64,000 bases of DNA from Lycorma delicatula (GCF_047948215.1 NC_134456.1:204240034-204304033), one strand, 5' to 3'. Counted from the stretch's first letter, positions 47,334 through 58,329 are shown. The notes: generated by a model not told the origin, from the sequence alone. Numbers and translations are program-made.

Positions 47334-48343
47334 GATGTTTTAGATGTCAACGTTTCGGACACACTGCAGCTAGATGTGAAGCGCAGGAAATTTGTATATG
47401 CGGAATGAAGATTCATGAGGGTGATCCATGTAAAGACCCTCCAGTCTGCATTAATTGTAAAGGGCACCATAACTGTCGATCCAGGAACTGCCCAGTATAC
47501 AAATCAGAAACAGCCATTCAGGAGGTTAAAACGCTTCAAAAAGTCAGCTACCCTGAAGCGAAGAAGATTGTAAACCTACGTACACCTAGACCATCGACTT
47601 CATACGCAGAAGCAGCTGCTCCTCCCCCCACACCTAAAATCAACGTGGAGCAGTTGCTTAATACGATGGCACCAAGTCTCGCGACAGTGATAGAAAGAAT
47701 CATTGATTCCAAGATCGAGTCGACTCATCAGATACAACAAAGTAAACATGAGAAGGCTCAATCCCAGACTGACGTCGCCGACAGAAGACCCGTACCAGCG
47801 CAGTTTAAAAAACCGGCAAAATCCTCGATTATAACTGCAGCAATAGACATAATGAAGAAAAATCTTGATTTATCCAACAAAGATCTAAAGATCACCCCGA
47901 CGACGAGTCATATAGCTAAGGATACTGTGACAAGAGTACAGGAAAAATCTGCGTCAACCAAAATGGAGGTGCAAGTAACTATCGGAAAAGCACCAGACAC
48001 AGACGATATTAAAACCGTACCTACAGAGGCCCCAAAAGCTCAGAGAACAACTGTGGCGAGAGCATCTGTATCAGCCGGCCCAAGCACAGCCTTAGATATC
48101 GAATCGAGTTCATCAGCCGCCGAAAGTGCATCGGTTGCAAGTTTAGACTCAATTGCAACGATGCTCACAGCACCATTGAAGCTTTCATCACCTGATGTAA
48201 GCCGGCGAACGTCATTGGCGTCAGAAAGAGAAGACGATGCCATGTCCGAAGCCTCAGACACTCTGTCGTCGGAAGTTGAGGCCGTTCGCAGAATGGAAAA
48301 GCGGTGTAAAAAAGGTTGGCCGAAAGGAAAGCCTAGGCGGTAA
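47330..48343 (+). pseudogene. LINE ORF1 C-terminal part with CCHC zinc knuckles
   Basis: Open for 337 codons. Three knuckles come first: CFRCQRFGHTAARC, then CICGMKIHEGDPC and CINCKGHHNCRSRNC, nucleic-acid chaperone motifs of retroelement gag-like proteins. They are followed by the conserved AIQEVKTLQKVSYPEAKKIV, a long Ser/Thr/Ala-rich low-complexity tail and a final basic RRMEKRCKKGWPKGKPRR. Just upstream of the ATG the same frame encodes FIPQP, normally joined to MRCFRCQ in this protein family, which shows that the ATG is not the ancestral start. Despite the split, this 1 kb frame has no internal stop, suggesting recent insertion. Confidence 0.9.
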
Positions 48344-48623
48344 TTTGTGGATTTTAAATTAGAAGATTGAAATTTTGCTCACTTATTTTCTTCATGGAAA
48401 TATGAATTAAAGAACCTTTTTTTTTATTTTTATTTTTTTTGAAGTGGGATGGGGCTAATGACCAAAGTAGTCGATGCCCCTAAAAACCTCAAAAAGAAGA
48501 AGAGTAGATTCGGTATTGCGTTAACTATAGAACACGACTAATCTCCTGGATGTTAGAAATTAAGCTATAAAGAGTTTCATACCGCATAAACATTTCATTA
48601 CGTTTACAAGTAGCGCACGTTTA

Positions 48624-48680
48624 CAAGCTCATATATATATATATATATGAGCTCATATATATATATATATATATGAGCTT
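48624..48680. repeat. Palindromic (AT)n tract with AGCTC borders
   Basis: AAGCTCAT, an (AT) run, ATGAGCTCAT, a second (AT) run and ATGAGCTT form two nested palindromes; a short CG/GT run follows. Confidence 0.9.
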
Positions 48681-50370
48681 GAGCGCGCGCGTGTGATACG
48701 ACTTACTGGATGTATTATGCCGATACTTCTTAAAGAACATAAATTAAAAAACTGTAAAATTTCATTTGTAAGCGAGAACGTGCAAAAAGTTAGCTGTTTC
48801 TATAAATACTAATTTAAAGATATCTTCGACTAGAGAGAAATTGTGGAAGTGGAAACCAGGAGGCCTTTATTTATAAAAAAAAAATGCTTTTACTTAGTAG
48901 ACCTACGATATGGTATTACTTGTAAATAAATGCAATTAAGTAACAGACCCTTTAGATATAACTTGTTTTACGTAACACCGCATTTTTTCTATGAGTTTCA
49001 AAGTTTTACAACAGATTCAACTGCTTTTCCTAGTAATCTGAATAATTCGATTCCGTAAAAATGATTTTAACATTATTATTTAGTTTCTTGAAAAAATTTT
49101 AAAATTGTGTTTAATAATTTTAGTTGACGTCAGGTACTGGGTATGAAACAAAGCTATTTTAGTTGATTTTCGATTATTGTTTCAATAGACACATTCTTCG
49201 AGTTAGGCAGAACATTCGAATAGACAGATATTCTTCGAGTATGTGATCAGTTCCCGTCCTTCTCTTAAGCATAGATCACTGGATGATTGGTTCTATTTGT
49301 CAGAAAACTGCTACTGATTAATAATTGCTATCGGCTAAAATCGAAGAAGTTAAACCAGAAAAACAAAACAAAAGTGTGGAAGGTGGGATAAATACAAGCA
49401 ATCCAGGAAAAAACAATATTCAAATAATAATAGTTACAATAAATATTTTTTCTTTGAAATGCTGTTAACAACTGATTTATGTTCTATAAAAGTAAATTAT
49501 TTAGAGTTTTAATTTAAATGCTTCGCAGAATTTTACGTGACGTTTCATGCAAATAAGTAGTTACTTAACTCAAGTCATCTAGTTAGTCGATAAAATGGAG
49601 TAAACAAAAAAAAGTAAATAAAAAGTGAAATAGTATTAAATCTGTAGTAGTCACGAATTACCAAACTGTTTTTGTTACGCATAGTCTTACGAGTTGTTAA
49701 AAATAAACACAGATAATGAATTTTAGAATAAATATATCGTAGAGAATTTTGACTAATATTACTCAAATAAAATTCTAATTTTTAAGCTAAATTTATTGTA
49801 GGATTTTTTTTACGTAAAACCAAAAGGATCTGTTTAATTTCATTCGTGACAGAAGCAAAGGCCGTCTCGAGAAAGACGCCAGCCGTCGTCACTGGCGCCG
49901 CTATCTGATTAGGCTGGTAGGAGGCGCCGAGATGCGGGAAAAGGGTTTCCATTTTAAACAATAGTTATTTTGTTGCAAAACTTTTGCAATGTTTGTGTAA
50001 TTCTTAAACATTATTATTATTTAATTCTTAAACATTATTATTTATCTAAATTCATTATTAATGTATAGAACCTTTTCAATGTACATTTAGTTTTATTATA
50101 AATAAGCATTTTTATTCGGATGGATCCTACATATTATTTTTATATCATATAATAATGAAAGTGATCTTCAGACTCAGAAAAGTGTAATTTTATTCTATTC
50201 CGTTTTTGTCTTACGTCAATCTCTGAATTAAATAATATGTATGTAAATAATATGTATTAAAATAAAGCTATGTAGTTTATAGTACATTTATAGGAAAATA
50301 TAAATTAATATTCACTACCTTAAATAAAATGTATTGTTATGTAATATTCCTTACTTAGTAATCAAAATAT

Positions 50371-50407
50371 AAATACATATCTACAGAAAATCTGTAGATA
50401 TGTATTT
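50371..50407. repeat. Perfect 17 bp hairpin
   Basis: AAATACATATCTACAGA and its exact complement around a 3 nt AAA loop. Confidence 0.9.
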
Positions 50408-50711
50408 GACTAATTTAGCTATATGACTAAACACGCAATTCTCTCCAATTTTCATGCGTGCACCAGTAATTATGAATTAAGAAATGAAATCGCCATTTTT
50501 CTAGAATAGGAAAACAAAAAACGGAACGTAAGCCGAGAAGTTTCGAGATGGTATATTTGTCATGGAATTGAGCTAATTGGTTGCGTATTCGAAAAATTAA
50601 ATGCCTTGAATCTTCAATTCTCAGGATCAAATACTCATATGTTGGATAAGAGTGATAAATCTAATGCTTTTTGTAGAAAATTGGAATTGTAGAACAGAAA
50701 TGTTTAAGAAA

Positions 50712-50842
50712 AAACCTACAAATGTTTGCAGTGTGGAAGAATGTGTTATAAAACGTACAAGGCTGAAGAACAACATCTGAACGTTGTTTCTGTAATCACT
50801 GAAAATCAGTTAGCCATGCTGGCAAAAAAATTAACGGAGTAA
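50712..50842 (+). other. Possible decayed C2H2 zinc-finger-like exon fragment
   Basis: A short open frame reads KTYKCLQCGRMCYKTYKAEE then QHLN, reminiscent of the YKCxxCGRxYKxKxxLxxH finger found in lola-type exons, but the second histidine is missing and the spacing is off by one. It then runs to a TAA without further fingers. It may be chance or a fragment of an old retrocopy. Confidence 0.2.
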
Positions 50843-50854
50843 CATACATAGAAT

Positions 50855-51550
50855 CAGGCTGGAGTGGCTGTATGGACAAGAACTTTAATTCCAGAATTAA
50901 CAGGATGGACTAACAAGCGGTATGGAGAGACTGACTATTGGATCACCCAGTTCCTGACGGGACATGGGTGTTTCAATGGTTATCTCCATAAGGTGGGAAG
51001 AAGGAATGAACCCACGTGCATGTACTGCGAACAGGACGATGATTCTGAGCATACTTTTTAGTATGCAATAAATGGATAAGGCTAAGACACGACGCGGGTA
51101 TTCATGGAAAAACGCCGAAGGAGACCTTGGATTTCATGCTCAGCAGTAAGGAGAACTGGAGGAAGGTCGCTGATTATATAAAGACAGTACTAAAAATGAA
51201 GATGAAAAAAGTATGGATTTCTAGTATGTTAGGTTGGGTGGACAGCCTCAGCGGTGAGAGCCAGCATGCTTAGGTGTGCTGGTTTCAATGATCTACTGAG
51301 GACTCCTTGGGGTGTGCTGTAGGGACAAGAGTGTATTATAAAAGATCCGGGGGTCACATCACGACTTGGAGGTATGATGTGGTTCCATGGAGGATATAAT
51401 AGAGAATAAAAAATCTCAAAAGAGCCACTGGTAGGCCTGACCTGCCATGTCGGTATATAGCCGGTAGGCGGGGAGGGCCTATTAAGAGTAATGGACACTC
51501 CCCTGGATGGCGTAATATCATCAAGTCGGTCCGGCCCAGGGGAGTAGAGA
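50855..51550 (+). pseudogene. R1-clade LINE ORF2 C-terminus and 3'UTR
   Basis: 50864-51060 reads TRTLIPELTGWTNKRYGETD, YWITQFLTGHGCFNGYLHKV, then CMYCEQDDDSEHTF. This is the conserved LTQFLSGHGCF..YL block followed by the CCHC-like finger near the end of R1/LOA-type ORF2. A single-base loss after HTF shifts the frame; the +1 frame continues VCNKWIRLRHDAGIHGKTPK and ends near KKVWISSM (51225). GC-richer 3'UTR (TTAGGTTGGGTGGACAGCC, CCGGCCCAGGGGAGTAGAG) follows to about 51550. The 5' part of the LINE is missing. Confidence 0.85.
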
Positions 51551-51559
51551 TAATGGCTT

Positions 51560-52179
51560 AGGGATTCATTTCAAAATACTCCCGAAGTGCTGTCAACTCC
51601 GGAAGAAGAAATCTTCGAAGACGTCTCGGCAAGTGGCAAAATTCAAATACAATTTAGTAATAAATCACACTTTGAATTTTTGACAGGGGTGGACGACGAG
51701 TTTTCCGCACTGAAAACAAGATCATTTCGTATACTATTACCATTTTCATCATCCTACCTCTGTAAAACTGGGTTTTCTGAGCTGGCTGCTTTGAAGACAA
51801 AATATAGATCTCAGCTAAATACAGAAAAAGATCTTAGAGTGTCTATTTCTAATATTAAACCTTCCTTCGAAAAACTTTTCTTTGCAACACAGGCCCAAGG
51901 GAGTCACTAATTTATTAAACCTGTTGTTTAATTTGGTATTGAAAAGTAAATTATTAAATTCATTGTGCAGTACTGATGCAATCCTATTTATAAGTGTATT
52001 ATATCAGTGTAAATGTGTATTTTTATTATTTATTATATCAGAATGTATCTTGTTTTGCTTTTCTTTTAGTAAATTAATAAATTTTTTAATAATATTTTCT
52101 TTTTGATATGCTCTCGCGCCCCCCATTTAGTGTTATCAAGCCCCCTAGGTGGGCGCGCCCCACAGGTTGAGAAACACTG
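51560..52179 (+). pseudogene. hAT transposase C-terminus with 3' terminal inverted repeat
   Basis: The frame to 51910 contains SGKIQIQFSNKSHFEFLTGV, then RILLPFSSSYLCKTGFSELA, ALKTKYRSQLNTEKDLRVSI and IKPSFEKLF. This is the hAT dimerisation region of the ZBED/SCAND3-like group (usually LLPF..TYLCE.GFS.L...K.KYR..L). The element's end is at 52179: the reverse complement begins CAGTGTTTCTCAACCTGTGG, a typical hAT terminal repeat that continues into a GC-rich GGGCGCGCCC block. The next 8 bp (52180-52187) would be the target duplication, but the left end is missing: the hAT sequence starts abruptly beside the R1-like 3'UTR. Confidence 0.88.
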
Positions 52180-52187
52180 GTTTATGG

Positions 52188-52629
52188 AGATGTATGAAAT
52201 GCGAGGTATACACGTAAAATGAACTCGCATTCTCAATGCTGCCGCCCTCATCAAACAACGTAAAAATATCATCTTTTTTTTGGGAAAGCGAAAAACGCTT
52301 ACGCGTTATCACCGCCCGAACAAACATATTCTAACAAAAAAAATAAATAAATAAAATTAGACAAAAGTAAATAAAAGTATACAATTTAGATAAACTCAAA
52401 TTAAATTTAATGATGTCTGAAAGGAGTGTAAAGGGCTACTTTTCTGATAACTAAATGATTAAAGAACTAAGATAAAAACGGTCTCAGTATCATAACAAAA
52501 CATACACACGAGTAAACGAAAATTGAATCAAATATGATTGTTGGTTTTAGATGGTAAAACAATATTACATTCTATAAAGTATACTGTTACTTCGTAGAAA
52601 TAATAACACCCGGTCTAAAACTTCCTAAT
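52188..52629. other. AT-rich spacer, nothing recognised
   Basis: No recognised feature. Confidence 0.55.
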
Positions 52630-52880
52630 CATTGCCCAGGATATGGCTAATGTTTCTTGGTAATTTAAATTTACGACGGAAGGCTGTGTAAATATGTAAT
52701 CTACAAGGATATGGCGCACAGTCAAGAAGAAGTTACATCGTACACAGCGGGATGCATTTTTTTGATGACATCAGATACCTATGGGTAGCTCTGGTAGGTC
52801 CTAACCGCAATTGGCAGACGGCCGACCACTTCCTCTCGGCGAATTTTTCTACACGAAGACTCCCATGGCAGTATAGTAAG
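52630..52880 (-). pseudogene. I/Jockey-type LINE ORF2 3' end, opposite orientation
   Basis: On the minus strand RREEVV, then in a second frame CQLRLGPTRATHRYLMSSKK and, after another shift, LLDCAPYPCRLHIYTAFRRK and ISHILGND. These match the tail of I/Jockey-group ORF2 (usually EVVL.RLRIGHTRLTH.YL, then ECP.Y...R, ILG). It lies head-to-head with the plus-strand LINE that begins near 52950. Confidence 0.7.
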
Positions 52881-52949
52881 TATCTTTGATGTGTGGGAGG
52901 AGTTAACAAAATAGTATTTACCGTAGTAGTCCAGTCCCTTCCATCTACA

Positions 52950-55115
52950 GAGATCACTATACAGACTGGACTTTTCGGCCACATGCTGATCATGAACAAT
53001 GGAAAACGATTTTAGAAATGGACTTACGCTACCTTTAGAACTGGCGATATGGTGACCAGTGTCGATCTAAAGCAAGTGTAACAGAAACACTTTCGTTGTA
53101 CACGTACAAGCGGGTGATTGCTTCAGAACCCCTACCCCTGGTTTAGGTATCACAACCTAAACCACAGAGACACCTAAAATCACACAAGGAATGCCTGTTT
53201 AACCCCTTTCCGTGGCGGCGGCTGATAAAACCTCCTTCGTGGGTGTCTTCCCTGATCCCGCCTCTAAGTCGGTGTCTGTACAAATCGCTGAACCATGACC
53301 GTCCTCGTCCGCCACTTCCTTGATCTCAGACTCGGAGGATGGGAGCTACATGGCGATAACATAATTGAGCAGTTCGGAGGAAGGAAAAGAAGAAAAAAGA
53401 GTTGAGCAAAGGGCAAACCCCGAAATTAACTGCTTAATATAAACGGGTCAATATTTCAGTGAAAAATCAATGGATGTATGTCAAACATCCTTGAGCTCCA
53501 ACGTTTGGTAGAATTACATGATGTGGATCCAACTTTTACATTTCTGTAGGAACACATTTCCACCGAGATGTAAAATTCAATTTAAAGAAGATATATATAA
53601 TATTTATCAGCGAGATCAATCACTAATTACAAGAGTTAGAGTTTAAGTAGCCATATTAGCATCGACAAAATCTACTACCGAAGCGGTTAAAATAAACACA
53701 AATTTGCGGCCGCTGCAGATTACTATATGTAGCGTATACTTGCTGAATTTTGATTGGAAGGAGGCTGGCTAATCCGATTAATTACCCAGGCTCTCGAACC
53801 ATACTATTATTGGGTGATTTTAATGCATACAATGCTATTTGGGGGTCAAATCAAATTGATCCTCGGGGAAGAGTGATTGAAGTCCCTTTTAAATTCTGAA
53901 TCTGTTATATTAAATAATGTCTTAGAAACTTATTTTAATGCCAGAGACGGTCGGTGTCCTCTATAGATTCAGCATTTGTAAGTGCCGAAATACACTTTCT
54001 AGGTTTAAGAAGATCTCTACAGAAATGACCAATTTCCGTTGAAAATTAAAACAGATGCCTCAACGACATCCTGGCCTCAAAAGATTTTTGCTGATACAAA
54101 ATTCCCCAAAAAACTGGAATTATAAAGAATGATGTCGATGTTCTAATCAATGCCATATTTGACTTGGCATCAAGATATTTTCCCCGAATATCCGGGCAAC
54201 TCAAGAAACCACCCGTTCGAAATGATGATGGTGGTGGAATGACGAAGTTAGTGAAGCGATTAAAAGGAATAAAAAAGCATTTTAAGTTTTCAAGAACGTT
54301 CAATAACGGAAAATTTAATTGCCTTTAAAAACACAGGGCGTATGCAGAAAGACTTGACAGATTCAAGAAAATGATCCTGGTAACAATACGTGTCATCTAT
54401 CACCAGAAATTCGACTGCAGCAGAGGTTTAGAAGAAAGTGAGAGCTACATGTGGACGTAAAATGTTTACCCATATAACTTGCCTTCAATATGAAGGTGCC
54501 CTACTAATACATACTCCAAACGAAATTGCTGAATTATTACCCAATCAATTCGAAGAAGCCAGTAAAACGGCTACTTATGAGCAATGATTCAAAAATAAAA
54601 AATGCCGGTTTTTTTCCAACCGGCAAGGTATGGAGCGATGGAATGTACCTATGGCATTGGAAGAAAGCATTATATTGTTACAGGTCCAGAAAAATATACA
54701 AATCTGGCTGACCCAATAATTACCATCCTATTTCCTCGAAGAAATGATAAATAGTAGACTTGTTTCGATTTTAGAAAGAGAAGATTTTTTTTATCATCGT
54801 ATAAGGAGTTTTCTACAGTACATTCAACTATTGAGCAAATGATCAGTTTAGAAAGTTAATTATTCATTACCTTATACAACAGTTTCATACCTAGGAAATG
54901 CTGTATCAGTCTTCTTTGAACTGCATTAGGCTTTTGATATGATTTGGCGTAATGGAATATTGCTTCAATTACATGAATGGGGTGGTTGCGGCAATCTACT
55001 GGTATTACTTGGCAACTATATGAACAATTTCTCAAATATACGGTTATCATGAGTACTCCTGAGAAAAAATTTATATTGGAAAGTGGGGTACCACAAGGTT
55101 CACCTATTGGTTATA
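52950..55115 (+). pseudogene. I/Jockey-type LINE: 5'UTR, ORF1 scar, ORF2 endonuclease and RT
   Basis: 52950-53130 is homologous to the 5'UTR of the ORF1-only insertion (AGAACTGGCGATATGGTGAC versus AGAGCTGGCGATGTGGCGGC). ORF1 is almost wholly deleted, leaving a tail such as SEEGKEEKRVEQRANPEIN (about 53360-53420). ORF2 then starts: LLNINGS, LELQRLVELHDVDPTF, STEM-type endonuclease blocks and LLGDFNAYNAIWGSNQID (about 53810-53870), where the catalytic H of GDFNAH is Y. Then come SRYFPRISGQLKKP, HRAYAERLDRFKK, a degraded RT with NYHPISS, EEMINSRLVSILE and finally ESGVPQGSP at 55075-55105. Sequence similarity ends there. Many stops make it inactive. Confidence 0.82.
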
Positions 55116-55320
55116 AAGGTAAGAATTAACACAGTCTCTCCGTAGTCTTGCTGTATCTTCAGTTTTCTCCTTTCTTCTAATATTCTGATTATAGTATGTA
55201 TCTCTAATAGATTAATAACAATACAGCCAGTGACACTGGAAGTGGTATTCTGGTAAACACTATCTACACTGCTTTGACCAACTCTACTGAACTGTTTGAA
55301 GATTAATTATTTTTCACAGG

Positions 55321-56023
55321 AAGTATGGGAAGCACCATTTGTAGCTGTTTTCTCTGAGAGTAATTATGTAGAATATTCAGTCACTTCCTGTCGATAACAA
55401 AGTAAAGTTGCCAGGGTTGGCATGCTGAAGTACATGTATATATTCGGCTCAGTGAAGAAAATCTTGTTCACTTTTTACTTCATACATGATATTCTTGTTA
55501 TTCTTCAGAATGTATGTCATTTTCAGAAGAGACTTGTATCCCATATCAGGGCAACAGTGTTGTTCAAACCTTTCACTTAACGTTGATGCATTAACGATCC
55601 GTTTCTGTATTGCTTGCTAATAAGAAATATAATGAATTTCGCGAATTAATTTACATTAATTTTGACTTAGTTGTACCGACATTTCTGTAAAATAACTGAC
55701 TTCTTTCATTCATGAATATATGAGCAGTCTGTTAAGCTACTCTAATCTCCTGTGAAAACAACTCTAATCTCCAGGTTTGAACAACACTGTTGCCCTGATA
55801 TGGGATACAAGTCTCTTCTGAAAATGACATACATTCTGAAGAATAACAAGAATATCATGTATGAAGTAAAAAGTGAACAAGATTTTCTTCACTGAGCCGA
55901 ATATATACATGTACTTCAGCATGCCAACCCTGGCAACTTTACTTTGTTATCGACAGGAAGTGACTGAATATTCTACATAATTACTCTCAGAGAAAACAGC
56001 TACAAATGGTGCTTCCCATACTT
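55321..56023. repeat. Perfect 251 bp inverted repeat with 201 bp spacer
   Basis: Arm 55321-55571 (AAGTATGGGAAGCACCATTT to GTGTTGTTCAAACCT) is, by my reading, an exact reverse complement of 55773-56023. The spacer 55572-55772 is unrelated AT-rich sequence. The arm has no long open frame and no recognised family. Perfect identity over 251 bp in otherwise decayed DNA indicates a very recent inverted duplication, or an assembly artefact. The transcript would form a long double-stranded stem. Confidence 0.93.
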
Positions 56024-56994
56024 CAAGTCATGTAGATGTGTTATATAGTCACAAAAAAGACTGCCGTGCAGAGATGAAATATCTTATAAAATATATATTT
56101 TTATCTTGTTTGGATTATCAGATAAAATAATAATAAAATAATAATTAAATAATAAATGAACAAATGATCTTTGAAAACAATTCTACATGTATTTCAGAAG
56201 TAATTGCTGTGATTACTGAAACAGAGTGGAGGAGACATTTTAACTGAATAGATATTATATTGAAAATGGACCACTATCAACCCAGCTGACATTCTGTTGC
56301 ACCTGTCACCTTAAGTCTGGCTGATAATTAAACATTCACATCTTCTACAGATCCGACAATCAGTCGTTTCACTCTGGTCTGAATAAACCATGATTTCTCC
56401 TTAGATAAAGTTAACTTCCATGTCGCAGATCTCTCTAGAACTCATCAAACATTTCTACTGAATTACACTTTATATCATTAATATTATTTTAATTTATATG
56501 AATAAAATCAAATTGTTTAATAAATTCGAAAATTAATGGTAACTTTATTTTCAAAAAAATGTCAAAATATTGTTTTCTTTTTTCAAATTTAATTATATTT
56601 GTACACTATTAATTTGTATGTTTGTACACTCAAATAATTATTTATGTGGCTAAATAATTTTTTAGCCAGTGGCGATTTCATGATAATGAAATGGTAATTG
56701 AGTTGGAAAATTCTAAATTTGTCCTAGATTTTTTTCATTGCTGAAGCCTCGGTAGCATACCAGTAGGCTACCTACCATTCTCGCCTACTTTTATATCCCT
56801 ACTTTTCAGTAAACCTGCATTTCATTACTGAAATTTTTCTTCAAGCAGCTCTTGCCTTGAAGAACTAAAGGAAATTGCCCTTTTGTGACCATTTCTTAAT
56901 GCGAAAAAACACTTTGAGATATTCCACACTAATTGCTACTTTTCATATTTTCCTAGTAATTACTATTTCAGCAACAATAATTACTTTTAAATAT
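56024..56994. other. AT-rich spacer, nothing recognised
   Basis: No coding similarity or obvious repeat found. Confidence 0.5.
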
Positions 56995-57370
56995 AAAAAA
57001 ATCTGATATGGGCCCACATGACTTCCTTGTACACCTATTAAATTACATATACATAAAATTTTATTTCACTAATAACTTCTGATTTTTTTTCATATTTTTT
57101 TATTTATTGTTAATATTAAATTATTATTTATTGTAAAAGTTTTTTTTACGAACAGAGGTTAGTTAATCGGATAGTTAGTCTGATTTGAACCGATGTGCCT
57201 TCCACTTGTAAGATCCAAATATTTCATTAATTAAAATTTTATTTGGCTATAACTCTGGAAACAATGGAAATATGTACTACTTATGATATATCGTTGAAAA
57301 GCTCTCAATGAGGGCTTATTACTGCAGTTAAGAAAAAGTCAAAGATCCAAATTTTTGGATTTTAATGAAT
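56995..57370 (+). repeat. Unnamed dispersed repeat, copy A (plus orientation)
   Basis: Begins AAATCTGATATGGGCCCACA and includes CCTATTAAATTACATA, ATAAAATTTTATTTCACTAA, then GGCTATAACTCTGG, TTATGATATATCGTTGAAAA and GCAGTTAAGAAAAAGTC. It is an inverted homologue of 58590-58885, with an extra AT-rich insertion near 57085-57225. Confidence 0.75.
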
Positions 57371-58329
57371 ATTAAAATCCTAAAAAAATTTTCCATCCAC
57401 GTTTATATATCCAAATTTATTTAATGAATACCATTTGACTTATTCCTCCGGTTGTTACCTGATAATCGATAAATGCCCTTGGACAAATTTTCGAATAATG
57501 TTTTGTAAAAAACTCTTTCTAATTTGCTTTAATCGAAATTTGTTCTTCGAAATTTTCATTAATAAGAAATTTTAATTATTTTCGGATTCTTTAATTTTAA
57601 TATTTTTATTACAGGGGTGGAAGAGCCCTCACTTTAAATAATTTAAATACAATTTCTATTAATTTTTTCAAATTTCATTCTCATAAATTTTTATTTCTTG
57701 AGTTAGTTTGCTAGATGCATACAAATACAAAAAAATAGAAAGGATGGAAGATCTCATTCAAAGTAAAAAAAAAAAAAATTTAAACAAAGTTGTAGTAATT
57801 CTATTTGGTTTTATTATTGCTCAATTTTACATATTTTTTTTCTTAAATGCATCCTAAATGAGTATATACCAGCAAAACAATATTTTCGTCAAGAAGGGGG
57901 ACGAACATTACATGAAGAAGGTCATTAGGGTCCAGCACATTAATACACATGTATTTAGAGTATCAAAAACTGTGAATCTATTTTCACATTCAAGGGCTCT
58001 TTTCATTACTGCTCATTACGGATGAAAAGTCATTGTCACGTCTCTAATAAGTTTTTGTAGTGAAAATACCTAAGCGTAGATAAATTTATGGTAAATAGTT
58101 CAATTTGTTGTATTAAGCGCATTAACAAGATTAATTATATTTACATAATTATTACAGTTTATTATACTGTTTAACGCCTTGCAAAAGATTATGTAACTAG
58201 CAAACGGTTAATCTTACTTTTGATTTGGTAAAATCACTTATTTTTATGGACTCTGCACTTATAAACCTGATGAAAATAATAAAATTATACTGAATCTGTA
58301 AATCTTTCTATTTTAAATAGATTAGTCTT
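57371..58329. other. AT-rich sequence between two opposed repeat copies
   Basis: No protein similarity. It could be interior of one long inverted-repeat element (56995-58885) or simply separate two insertions. Confidence 0.4.

Larger units (their letters stand above)
46165..48504 (+). mobile_element. ORF1-only LINE insertion (half-LINE), 2340 bp
   Basis: Between two copies of a 15 bp target duplication lie, in order, a ~540 bp GC-rich 5'UTR (begins CCTGAGGTAGATAATCCCCA), an ORF1 in two overlapping frames (46704-48343), a 160 bp 3'UTR and a purine-rich tail. The 3' end GGGGCTAATGACCAAAGTAG, TCGATGCCCCTAAAAACC and AAAAAGAAGAAGAG reads as a LINE 3' terminus. Nothing of the endonuclease or reverse transcriptase is present. 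The 5'UTR is homologous to about 52950-53130, where a relative does carry ORF2 remnants. Thus this is a complete transposition product of an RNA lacking ORF2, mobilised in trans, analogous in design to mammalian HAL1. Confidence 0.88.
46150..48519 (+). repeat. 15 bp target-site duplication bounding the ORF1-only LINE
   Basis: TAGATTCGGTATTGC occurs at 46150-46164 and again at 48505-48519, with different outer neighbours, exactly enclosing the insertion. Confidence 0.92.
48520..50711. other. AT-rich spacer with a small GC-rich island
   Basis: A GC-rich patch at about 49858-49940 contains GCCGTCTCGAGAAAGACGCC, CGTCACTGGCGCCGCTATCT and GGTAGGAGGCGCCGAG; I cannot assign it. The rest is AT-rich without recognised genes. 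Confidence 0.5.
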
